A stretch of DNA of 9,535 nt from Thermodesulfobacteriota bacterium. GTDB lineage: Bacteria; Desulfobacterota; RBG-13-43-22. The stretch's first letter is position 1. Each line of letters begins with the position of its first letter. The position numbers were made by a program, and so were the translations under genes. The stretch covers positions 1-9,535 of the forward strand of contig JALOOY010000024.1 of the NCBI GenBank assembly GCA_025454185.1, read 5' to 3'. Below the pieces are notes generated by a model, which did not search any database, was not told the DNA's origin, and worked only from the letters and a program-made list of their open reading frames with translations. Shown piece after piece: positions 1-6,299 of this stretch.

Positions 1-13
1 GGAATAGTCGAAG

Positions 14-481
14 TTATCCGCCAAACCAGGAGCCCCATAGCGGAAGGGGGACCCCCAATCCCTTCAGAAACACCAGCGTACAAAAGATGACCAGGCCGGC
101 CGCCAGAGCCAAAGAGGGGCCCCACCGGAACTGGCGACTGGCATAGGAACTGGCCACGACCAGCAGGGGCAGGGCCACGATCAGGCCCACCCCCCGGACC
201 AGGAAGCCAAACAGGAACGTGGGGACCACGACCAGCACCAATCCCTTTACCGCAAAAACGCCGATCGGAGTGCCCGGCTTGATAAACGAGCGGATCAGGG
301 AGATGAGTCCGATGCCGATCAACAATAAGCTGAGCACCAGGGGGAAGTAGGCCGGTCCCATCCGGAGGGCGGTCCCGACTTTTAATTCGCTGATCCTGGC
401 GACCAGGACGGCTCCCATCCCGATCGCCACATAGATCAGCCCCGTCAGGAAATCTTTGTTGCTGCGGATGGGTGAGGCCAT
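14..481 (-). CDS. tctB: Tripartite tricarboxylate transporter, small membrane subunit (TctB family)
   Basis: This 155-residue protein is the small integral-membrane subunit of a TTT transporter, which imports di/tricarboxylates or other organic acids with TctA and the periplasmic binder TctC. Four hydrophobic stretches are visible: about residues 12-32, 45-65, 73-108 (long, probably two passes) and 121-145. The segment MGPAYFP after the first helix matches the family's usual MGPxYFP signature. I chose the ATG at 481 because an AAGGGGG ribosome site lies just upstream and the protein then has the usual TctB length. The open frame runs 47 codons further upstream, but that part overlaps the end of tctC and is Arg/Pro-rich, as expected of a shadow frame. 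tctC ends 13 bases upstream, so the two are co-transcribed. TctA is expected to start just past base 1. The transported substrate cannot be read from the sequence. Confidence 0.88.
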   Translation of the reverse strand: MASPIRSNKDFLTGLIYVAIGMGAVLVARISELKVGTALRMGPAYFPLVLSLLLIGIGLISLIRSFIKPGTPIGVFAVKGLVLVVVPTFLFGFLVRGVGLIVALPLLVVASSYASRQFRWGPSLALAAGLVIFCTLVFLKGLGVPLPLWGSWFGG

Positions 482-494
482 CGGACAGGCCCCC

Positions 495-1472
495 TTAATC
501 GGCGTAAATACCGGCTTTTTTGATAACCGGCGCCCATTTTTCCAATTCGGCCTTGAGGTGGGCGCGCAGGGCCTCGGGGGTGGCGCGTTTTTCCGGGACC
601 GGTTCGGTACCCAGATCGGCAAAGCGCTGCTTGACCGTGGCGTCCTTCAAGGCCTCCTGCAGGGCCTTGACCAGCTTGTCGATAATCGGCTTCGGCGTGC
701 CCTTGGGTGCATACAGGGCGTGCCAGATGGACACCTCAAAGTTGGGCAGCCCCGATTCGTGCAACGTGGGGATGTCGGGCAGGGAGGGCACCCGCGTCTT
801 GGTGGTAACGCCGTAGACCTTGATCTTGCCGCTCTTGATCTGGCTGGTGGTGTTGGTGGTCTGGTCGCACATGAAATCCACCTGGCCGCCCAGCAGATCG
901 TTCATGGCCGGACCGGTGCCTTTGTAAGGAATGGTGGTCAGGTCCGTCTGGATGGCGGACATGAAGAGCATGCCGCAGAGGTGGGAGGCGGCCCCCAGAC
1001 CGGCATTGGCGTAGGTGACCTTGTCCTTATTGGCCTTGACGTAGGCAATCAATTCCTTGAGGTCCTTGGGCGGAAAATCCTTCTTGGCCACCAGGGTCAT
1101 GGGGACTTCGTTCACCAACCCGATGGGCTCGAAATCGGTCAACACGTTATAGGACAGCTTGCGGTAGAGGGCGGGGGCCGTGGATTGACCGATATGGTGC
1201 AGGAATACGGTATAGCCGTCAGGGGCCGACCGGGCCACCCGGGCCGCCGCGATGGTGCCGCCGGCCCCGGCGACATTTTCAATGATCATCTGCGACTTCA
1301 GTGAATCGCCCATGGCCTTGGCCACCAAGCGACCTACGGTATCGGTCGGCCCGCCGGCCGAAAAGGGGATGATCATGGTGATCACCTTGGTGGGGTACTG
1401 CTGGGCAAGAGCCGGTCCGGCAGCGAGCAGGGCCAGGCCCAAGAAAATGGAGAGAAATACTTTACCGATCAT
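495..1472 (-). CDS. tctC: TctC/Bug-family periplasmic substrate-binding protein of a TTT transporter
   Basis: This 325-residue protein is an extracytoplasmic solute receptor of the Bug/TctC family. It begins with a Sec signal peptide (MIGK, then a Leu/Ala-rich core, then GPALA before QQYPTK), with cleavage probably after residue 23. Family hallmarks follow: the YPTKVITMIIPFSAGGPTD segment with the PFxAGGxxD ligand loop, NVAGAGGT, APDGYT, and YKGTGPAMNDLLGGQVDF. The length is typical. The ATG at 1472 has a strong GGGAGG ribosome site at 1479-1484. A sigma70-like promoter lies about 45-75 bases upstream, so the gene probably starts its own transcript and is not the tail of the aro operon. Bug proteins bind varied carboxylates, including aromatic ones, and the ligand here is unknown. 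Confidence 0.93.
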   Translation of the reverse strand: MIGKVFLSIFLGLALLAAGPALAQQYPTKVITMIIPFSAGGPTDTVGRLVAKAMGDSLKSQMIIENVAGAGGTIAAARVARSAPDGYTVFLHHIGQSTAPALYRKLSYNVLTDFEPIGLVNEVPMTLVAKKDFPPKDLKELIAYVKANKDKVTYANAGLGAASHLCGMLFMSAIQTDLTTIPYKGTGPAMNDLLGGQVDFMCDQTTNTTSQIKSGKIKVYGVTTKTRVPSLPDIPTLHESGLPNFEVSIWHALYAPKGTPKPIIDKLVKALQEALKDATVKQRFADLGTEPVPEKRATPEALRAHLKAELEKWAPVIKKAGIYAD

Positions 1473-1516
1473 GACATACCTCCCTGATTTTTGATGACCC
1501 TTCTTTTAATAAGTGG

Positions 1517-1545
1517 AATATAAAATAATAAATTCGAGGGGTCAA
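1517..1545 (-). promoter_or_regulatory. Predicted sigma70 promoter for tctCB
   Basis: Read on the minus strand, TTGACC (1540-1545) is followed by a 17-base AT-rich spacer and TATATT (1517-1522). This is a near-consensus -35/-10 pair with optimal spacing. Transcription would start near 1510, about 38 bases before the tctC start codon. It sits in the 136-base gap between aroA and tctC, the most AT-rich stretch of the window. I see no clear operator palindrome around it. Confidence 0.6.
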
Positions 1546-1608
1546 TCAGAAACTTGGAGAGGCCAACCCGGATGATTTCGGGGCCGTTGAGGGGTCAGGA
1601 ACGACCGA

Positions 1609-2874
1609 TCATAATCCCTCCCACAGGTCCCAGAACCGCGGAAAGGATTTCCCCACGCAGTGTTCATCCCGGATCCGTATCCCCGGAACTTGCAGGCCCA
1701 CCACCGCCAAACTCATGGCCAGGCGGTGGTCGTCATGGGCATCGCAGAGGGCACCGTGGAGCCGGACCGACCCTTCGATGACCAGCCCGTCGGGCCTTTC
1801 CTCGATCTGGGCCCCCAGGCGGCGCCATTCTTCCCACAGGACACGCAGCCGGTCGCTTTCCTTGTGCCGCAGGTGCGGCACATTGCGGATTACGGTTTTG
1901 CCCCGGGCAAAAAGGGCCACGGCGGCCAGGGTCGGCACCATGTCCGGCAGCCGGTTCAGGTCCGCCTCCAGCCCCACCAGGGCCCGGCCCTGAACAATGA
2001 CCCGACGATCCTCTTTTTTGACCAGGCAGCCCATGCGTTCCAGGATTTCCAGGAAGGCCAGATCGCCCTGCCGGGAGGCCGTGCCCCGAATATTGTCCGT
2101 GGCTATGGTACCCCCGGTAACGGCCGCGGCCGCCCAGAAATAGGAGGCGCTGGAAGCATCTCCCTCGACCGAAAAATCCGCCGCCTGGTAGCCCGGTACC
2201 GGCAGCACGTGGAAACGCCGCCGGCCCTCCCGCCGGACCGCGACGCCGAAGCGCTCCATTACCTCCAGGGTCAGGTCCACGTAGGGAGCGGAAACGATCG
2301 GCCCGGCCACTTCGATCTCCACTGCCGTAGCCGCGCAGGGCGCGGCCAGCAGCAGTGAGGAGAGATACTGGCTGCTTTCCCGGCCGGTCAGGCGGGTCCG
2401 CCCCCCCTTGATCCCTGCGGAGCAGAGGCGCACCGGCGGAAAATCGCCCTTCTCCTTCGCAATGGCCTTAACGCCCAGGTCGCCTAAAGCCCGGACCAGT
2501 TCGCCGACCGGCCTTTCAAGGAGACGGGGAGTGCCGGTCAGGACCGTTTCGCCCCTAACCAGCGCGGCCATGGACAGGAGCAGGCGCAGGGAAGTACCGG
2601 AGTTGCCCAGGAACAGGGTTCGCTTCCCCGGGGATTCCGGGAAACGGCCCCCCTGTCCGGCGACGATGGTTGTCCCCTCCTCCTCTGTAATGCCTATGCC
2701 CAGGTCCCGCAGGGCCTGAAGGGTGTACTGGACATCCTCGCATTCCAGCAGGTTGCGGATCCGGCTCTCGCCCTGGGCCAGGGCGGCGACAATCAGCGCG
2801 CGGTGACTGAGACTTTTGGACCCGGGCACGGCGACCGTGGCCTCGATCGCCCGGCGGGGCTCGATTACTTTCAT
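1609..2874 (-). CDS. aroA: 3-phosphoshikimate 1-carboxyvinyltransferase (EPSP synthase)
   Basis: This enzyme joins shikimate-3-phosphate with PEP to give EPSP, the sixth step to chorismate. The 421-residue protein shows PGSKS at 17-21 (K20, S21, R25), the PEP-binding loop GNSGTSLRLL at 91-100, SSQY at 168-171, the catalytic aspartate D312 in PDMVPT, HKESDRLR at 338-345 (E340), DDHRLAMS at 382-389 and K410 near the C-terminus. These match the family's substrate-binding and catalytic residues. The loop at 91-100 is neither the E. coli GNAGTAMRPL form nor the CP4 GNAATGCRL form. The start ATG overlaps the aroE stop as ATGA, which indicates translational coupling. It is the last gene of the aromatic operon. 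No convincing intrinsic terminator follows. Confidence 0.97.
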   Translation of the reverse strand: MKVIEPRRAIEATVAVPGSKSLSHRALIVAALAQGESRIRNLLECEDVQYTLQALRDLGIGITEEEGTTIVAGQGGRFPESPGKRTLFLGNSGTSLRLLLSMAALVRGETVLTGTPRLLERPVGELVRALGDLGVKAIAKEKGDFPPVRLCSAGIKGGRTRLTGRESSQYLSSLLLAAPCAATAVEIEVAGPIVSAPYVDLTLEVMERFGVAVRREGRRRFHVLPVPGYQAADFSVEGDASSASYFWAAAAVTGGTIATDNIRGTASRQGDLAFLEILERMGCLVKKEDRRVIVQGRALVGLEADLNRLPDMVPTLAAVALFARGKTVIRNVPHLRHKESDRLRVLWEEWRRLGAQIEERPDGLVIEGSVRLHGALCDAHDDHRLAMSLAVVGLQVPGIRIRDEHCVGKSFPRFWDLWEGL

Positions 2875-3689
2875 GTGCCTTCTCCCAACGCCCTTTCAAG
2901 CGCTGCGGCCATTTCCGGAAAGGGGGGCTCCAGACCGGTCCAGTGCCGAAACTGTTCCGCCCCCTGGTGCAGGAACATGGTCAATCCGCTCACAACGGCG
3001 CAGCCCCGTTCCCGGGCCAGACGGATCAGGCGCGTTTCCGGGGGGTTGTAAATGACATCCATGACGACCAGGCCCTTTTCCAGGTTTTCGGGTCCCACCG
3101 GGCATTGATCCGCCTGGGGAGACAGACCCACCGGGGTGGTCTGGATGAGCAGGTCGGCCTTGACCTGGTTTATTTCATTCAGGGGCAGGAAAGGGCAGTC
3201 AAGCAAATCGGCCAGCGCCTTCCCCCTGTCCGGCGAGCGGTTGGTCAAGGTCAGCCGCACCCCTTGCTCCCGCAGCATGAAACCCAGGGCGCGGGCCGTC
3301 CCTCCGGCGCCGATGATCAGGCCGCTCTTACCGGCGAGTTCCGTTGTCTCCTGCAGGGCCTTTAAAGCCCCCAGGGCGTCCGTATTGGTGCCGATCAACC
3401 GGCCTCCCCGATTGGTTATGGTGTTGACGGCCCCGATCTTTCCGGCCAGTTCGTCCACTCCGTCGAGCAGGGGTATGACCGCCGTTTTGTGGGGGATGGT
3501 GACGCTCAGCCCCCGCAGGTTGAGGGCCTTCATCCCGGCCAGGGCCTCGGGGAGGTTCAGGGTTTCAAAGGCCAGATACACGGCGTTGAGGGCCAGGGCC
3601 CTGAAGGCGGCGTTGTGCAGCACCGGGCTCAGGGTGTGACCCAGGGGATGGCCGATGACGCCGTAGAGTTGGGTCTGCTGATCGATCAT
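2871..3689 (-). CDS. aroE: Shikimate dehydrogenase (NADP+)
   Basis: This enzyme reduces 3-dehydroshikimate to shikimate with NADPH in the cytosol. From the chosen ATG the protein has 272 residues, the same length as E. coli AroE. Visible motifs are the shikimate-binding GHPLGHTLSPVLHN near the N-terminus, SVTIPHK with catalytic K68, NTDALG with catalytic D104, the nucleotide loop GAGGTARA at 127-134, and the NADP-preferring NRSPDR at 150-155. I preferred the ATG at 3689 because GAAAGG sits 6 bases upstream. A GTG at 3731 in the same frame would add 14 residues (MGELVSRHEFERQI) that look unlike family N-termini and partly arise from a repeat. The gene overlaps aroA by 4 bases and lies 34 bases after aroD. 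Confidence 0.95.
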   Translation of the reverse strand: MIDQQTQLYGVIGHPLGHTLSPVLHNAAFRALALNAVYLAFETLNLPEALAGMKALNLRGLSVTIPHKTAVIPLLDGVDELAGKIGAVNTITNRGGRLIGTNTDALGALKALQETTELAGKSGLIIGAGGTARALGFMLREQGVRLTLTNRSPDRGKALADLLDCPFLPLNEINQVKADLLIQTTPVGLSPQADQCPVGPENLEKGLVVMDVIYNPPETRLIRLARERGCAVVSGLTMFLHQGAEQFRHWTGLEPPFPEMAAALERALGEGT

Positions 3690-3695
3690 GATCTG

Positions 3696-3701
3696 CCTTT
3701 C
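3696..3701 (-). promoter_or_regulatory. Ribosome binding site deciding the aroE start
   Basis: On the minus strand GAAAGG lies 6 bases before the ATG at 3689. This good spacing favours the internal ATG over the GTG at 3731, which has only the G-rich repeat upstream. Confidence 0.6.
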
Positions 3702-3723
3702 AAATTCATGACGGGAAACCAAT

Positions 3724-4428
3724 TCACCCACCCCCCGCCCCCCTCCCGTAAAGGGAGGGGGAGAAGAGGAGGTTTAATATCTTCCTCATCTCCCGGGCCG
3801 GGATCTGCCCCGGCGCAGATTCCTCCCCTTCTTCCAGAGCGGCGAAAGTCAGGTATCCCCCCAGCAGGGGGGAAGCGACGCGGCTGATTCGACCCAGGGG
3901 TCCCATACAGAAGGCAATGATCTCCAGACCTTTTTGTCTGGCCTCGGGGATCAGGCGCAGGACCCTGAGGTTGTCCTCGACGGCCCGGGCCAGGGAAACG
4001 ATCTTGATGATCGAGGTCCCTGTCGCCGCCATCTCCAGCAGCAGCTTTTTGAGGGCCGTCCAGGAAGGGGTCCCCTCCGGCAGGTGGGCCGAAACGATCG
4101 TTCGATCGGCGCCGGGGTTCCGGAAAAAATCTTCCCGGAAACGCGGCGGCAAATCGAATTCCACATCCACCATTTGCGCCCCGGCCGCCAGCCCCTCCTG
4201 GAGAAAACGCTGCCGGACTTGGTAATTGTCCGACCCGGCCCCTCCCTGCCGCGCCGAGCGATAGGTGGCGATCACCGGCCGGATGGCGGCCCGGACCATT
4301 TCCTCCAGCCGGCAGTCCGGTAAGAGATCCAGGCGCAATTCCAAAAGGTCCGCCAGCGCATTGGCCTTCCTTATTTTATCGACGGCCTGGGGCGTCGCGG
4401 AGGCCCCAATGGTTATGGCGATTTTCAC
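3724..4428 (-). CDS. aroD: 3-dehydroquinate dehydratase, type I
   Basis: This class I (Schiff-base) enzyme converts 3-dehydroquinate to 3-dehydroshikimate. The 234-residue product shows ELRLD at 30-34, ATYRS at 54-58, VDVEFD at 87-92, the catalytic histidine H115 in VSAHLP, the Schiff-base lysine K142 in IIKIVSLA, CMGPLGRISR at 174-183, and SAPGQ at 204-208. The H-to-K spacing of 27 residues equals that of the E. coli enzyme (H143/K170). The start is GTG, overlapping the tyrA stop as GTGA, with AAGGA seven bases upstream. The catalytic fold should end near residue 221. The last dozen residues (FSPSLYGRGAGGG) are encoded by a G/C palindrome and look like an acquired tail. Confidence 0.94.
   Translation of the reverse strand: MKIAITIGASATPQAVDKIRKANALADLLELRLDLLPDCRLEEMVRAAIRPVIATYRSARQGGAGSDNYQVRQRFLQEGLAAGAQMVDVEFDLPPRFREDFFRNPGADRTIVSAHLPEGTPSWTALKKLLLEMAATGTSIIKIVSLARAVEDNLRVLRLIPEARQKGLEIIAFCMGPLGRISRVASPLLGGYLTFAALEEGEESAPGQIPAREMRKILNLLFSPSLYGRGAGGG
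3739..3761. repeat. Short G/C-rich palindrome inside the aroD 3' end
   Basis: A perfect 9-bp inverted repeat (CCCCCTCCC and GGGAGGGGG) flanks the 5-base loop GTAAA. It resembles the dispersed REP-like palindromes with CCCTCTCCC/TTTAC/GGGAGAGGG cores that I recall from many bacterial genomes. It encodes residues 223-230 of AroD and lies just before the aroE start. A second copy would be needed to confirm it as a repeat family; none is in this window. Confidence 0.55.
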
Positions 4429-5198
4429 GCGATATTCCTTCTTAACTTGTCCAGAAAGCGCTGCAGCTCTTCGCCGTCCCTTTCCCGGATGACATGGGTG
4501 AGGAAGGAAAGCCGCGAATTGATGCGTTCGATCTGGCGGATGGTGGCCGGGTTGAATAAAATCTCGCTCAGCAGTTGATCGTCCTCGGCAAACAAGCCCC
4601 GGGCGATGTCCATATGCCGGCGGAAGGTCGTCCCCGGGGCCTCCTGCTTTTTCATGCAGGCGGCAAAGACCAGGGTCGAGGCAAAAGGGACGGACAGCGA
4701 ATAGGCAATAGTCTCATCGTGCTCTTCAAAGGAATATTCATGGACGTGCAACCGGAGGTCCTGAAAAAAATCCCGGAAGAATTTTTTGCCCAGCGGATCG
4801 GATTCCCGAATCACAACGGCATGTTCCCGCTCGAGGTTGCGCACATCGGCAAAGGTCGGTCCGAACATGGGATGGGTGGACACAAACCGTTTTCCCAGGC
4901 TTCGATAGCGTTCTTTCAGGCCGGTCTTGACCGAAGCGATATCGGCCAACAGGCAGTCCTCGGGAAGATAGGGCAGGGCCTCCTCGAAGGCCGGCCCGGT
5001 TTGGGCCAGATTGACGGCGTTGATCATCATTTCCGGGGCAAAGTCCCGGATCTCCGCCAGATCCGAGATTTTTCTGGCCCGAAAGAAATACTGCAGCTTA
5101 TGGGGGTCCAGATCGAAGACAGCCACGTCGTGATCGAGGCAGAGCGCCTCCACCAGCCAGGCGCCCATGCGTCCGGCCCCCAGGATAAAAATCTTCAT
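4425..5198 (-). CDS. tyrA: Prephenate dehydrogenase (TyrA)
   Basis: This enzyme oxidatively decarboxylates prephenate to 4-hydroxyphenylpyruvate, the committed step to tyrosine. The 257-residue protein starts with a Rossmann loop GAGRMG (7-12). An aspartate (D29, in VFDLD) ends the second strand, which suggests NAD+. ADIASVK (85-91) and HPMFGP with the conserved H109 follow. The segments HPMFGPTFADV, SFEEHDETIAYSLSVPFASTLVFAACM and LLSEILFNP resemble the TyrA form found in Bacteroidetes more than the enterobacterial one, by recall. No fused chorismate mutase or ACT domain is present. The ATG at 5198 overlaps the pheA stop as ATGA and has AGAGGG upstream. The open frame extends 82 codons further up, but that stretch is a shadow of pheA. 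Confidence 0.9.
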   Translation of the reverse strand: MKIFILGAGRMGAWLVEALCLDHDVAVFDLDPHKLQYFFRARKISDLAEIRDFAPEMMINAVNLAQTGPAFEEALPYLPEDCLLADIASVKTGLKERYRSLGKRFVSTHPMFGPTFADVRNLEREHAVVIRESDPLGKKFFRDFFQDLRLHVHEYSFEEHDETIAYSLSVPFASTLVFAACMKKQEAPGTTFRRHMDIARGLFAEDDQLLSEILFNPATIRQIERINSRLSFLTHVIRERDGEELQRFLDKLRRNIA

Positions 5199-6250
5199 GA
5201 CACCCTCTTTTCCAGATAACAGCCCAGCAGCTTGAAGCGGGTCGTTATCCCTTTGATGGCTTCGATGGCCTTCCGGACCGGCGGGTCTTGGATCGACCCC
5301 ACAAAATCCAGAAAGAAAGCATACGTGCCCGGCTCTTCCGGCACCGACTCGATCCGGGTCAGATTCAGGCCCTGCCGGGCAAAGACCTCCAGGACCCGGA
5401 AAAGGGTCCCCGCCTTGTGGGCGGTTGAAAAAAGGATCGAGCACTTTTCCCCGGCCTCCCGGTTGTCTTCCCGGGAAAGGACCAGGAACCGGGTCAGGTT
5501 TCTTTCATGGTCTTCGATCCCCTCCTTGAGGATTTCCAGGTCGTACAACCCGGCACAGAGGGCACTGCCGATAGCCGCGGCCCCCCCAGGTCTTTTGTCG
5601 GCGATCATCCGGGCCGCCCCGGCCGTATCGTGATAGCGGACCGGCTCCAGTTTGTTCCGGGCCAGGAAGCGCCGGCACTGGGCCAGGGCCTGGGGATGGG
5701 AATAAACGCGACGGATTCCCCGGTGGTCCGCTCCCGGCGGGGCCAGCAGACAATGCCGGACCGGCAACTCCACCGCCCCCGCCACCCGGAGTTCCGTGCC
5801 GATCAGCAGGTCGTTTACCGGACCCACCGGCCCGCCGAGGGTATTTTCCACCGGCACCAGTCCGAAATCGTACAGGCCCTCCTCTACCCCGGTAAAGAGA
5901 TCGGTGAATTCCGGACAGGGCATGGGGATCAGCTCCGGGTCCCAGGCCCGGGCCGCCACTTCACTGTAGGCCCCGTGCTCGCCCTGAAAGGCGCCGAGTT
6001 TCCGTTTTTTTTGCTGCAGGGTCTTGCTCTCCTCCATGATGTCCCCATAGACCCGCGCGACAAAGCCGGGATGAATCAAATCCGTGGCCCGGCCCCGCAG
6101 CCGTTCCAGGACCTGCCGTTCCCGTTCCGAGTCCTCGATCTGATCTTTCAGCCTGCCGGCCAGCAGGGCCTGCTCCATGCGGTCGTTCAAAAGCTTTACG
6201 ATCCGGCCGTCGAGGCGGTCAATATTTTCCCTGATTTCTTCTAAGGTCAT
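5195..6250 (-). CDS. pheA: Bifunctional chorismate mutase / prephenate dehydratase (P-protein) with ACT domain
   Basis: This enzyme turns chorismate into prephenate and then phenylpyruvate. Residues 1-80 form an AroQ-type mutase helix bundle (R7, R24, K35, D40, R43, E44 and the C-terminal Q79/Q80 align with active-site positions). Residues 85-258 are the dehydratase: GAFQGEHGAYSE, VPVENTLGGPV, YSHPQALAQC, YHDTAGAA and TRF at 253-255. Residues 270-346 are the ACT domain that normally binds phenylalanine. Two deviations stand out. The usual ESRP of the ACT domain reads ESVP (301-304), and the mutase loop between K35 and D40 is about 4 residues shorter than in E. coli. The length of 351 is normal. 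The gene overlaps tyrA by 4 bases. Its ATG has a GGGG run 9 bases upstream and an AGGA slightly further away. Confidence 0.95.
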   Translation of the reverse strand: MTLEEIRENIDRLDGRIVKLLNDRMEQALLAGRLKDQIEDSERERQVLERLRGRATDLIHPGFVARVYGDIMEESKTLQQKKRKLGAFQGEHGAYSEVAARAWDPELIPMPCPEFTDLFTGVEEGLYDFGLVPVENTLGGPVGPVNDLLIGTELRVAGAVELPVRHCLLAPPGADHRGIRRVYSHPQALAQCRRFLARNKLEPVRYHDTAGAARMIADKRPGGAAAIGSALCAGLYDLEILKEGIEDHERNLTRFLVLSREDNREAGEKCSILFSTAHKAGTLFRVLEVFARQGLNLTRIESVPEEPGTYAFFLDFVGSIQDPPVRKAIEAIKGITTRFKLLGCYLEKRVS

Positions 6251-6299
6251 TAGTAGTACCCCGTTTCCTGTTTCGCTTTGAACCCCAAGCCCGTAAGCT

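Noticed and set aside
456..1304. Long plus-strand open frame opposite tctC
   Set aside because: It is a GC-driven shadow of tctC, whose minus-strand product has a signal peptide and family motifs. The plus-strand product has no recognisable domain and no good ribosome site.
1546..1608. Possible terminator after aroA
   Set aside because: Small pairings exist (GGCC/GGCC, CCCG/CGGG), but there is no stable stem and no T tract on the minus strand.
3690..3731. GTG start 14 codons upstream for aroE
   Set aside because: It would overlap aroD and begin in the G-rich repeat. The ATG at 3689 has GAAAGG and gives the standard 272-residue length.
5199..5444. 82-codon N-terminal extension of tyrA
   Set aside because: It is a shadow of pheA's ACT region. 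The Rossmann strand MKIFILGAGRMG begins directly at the ATG at 5198.
5507..6244. Plus-strand open frame opposite pheA
   Set aside because: It is fully covered by the clear three-domain PheA protein. The product is Pro/Gly/Arg/His-rich, as is typical for antisense frames in GC-rich DNA.
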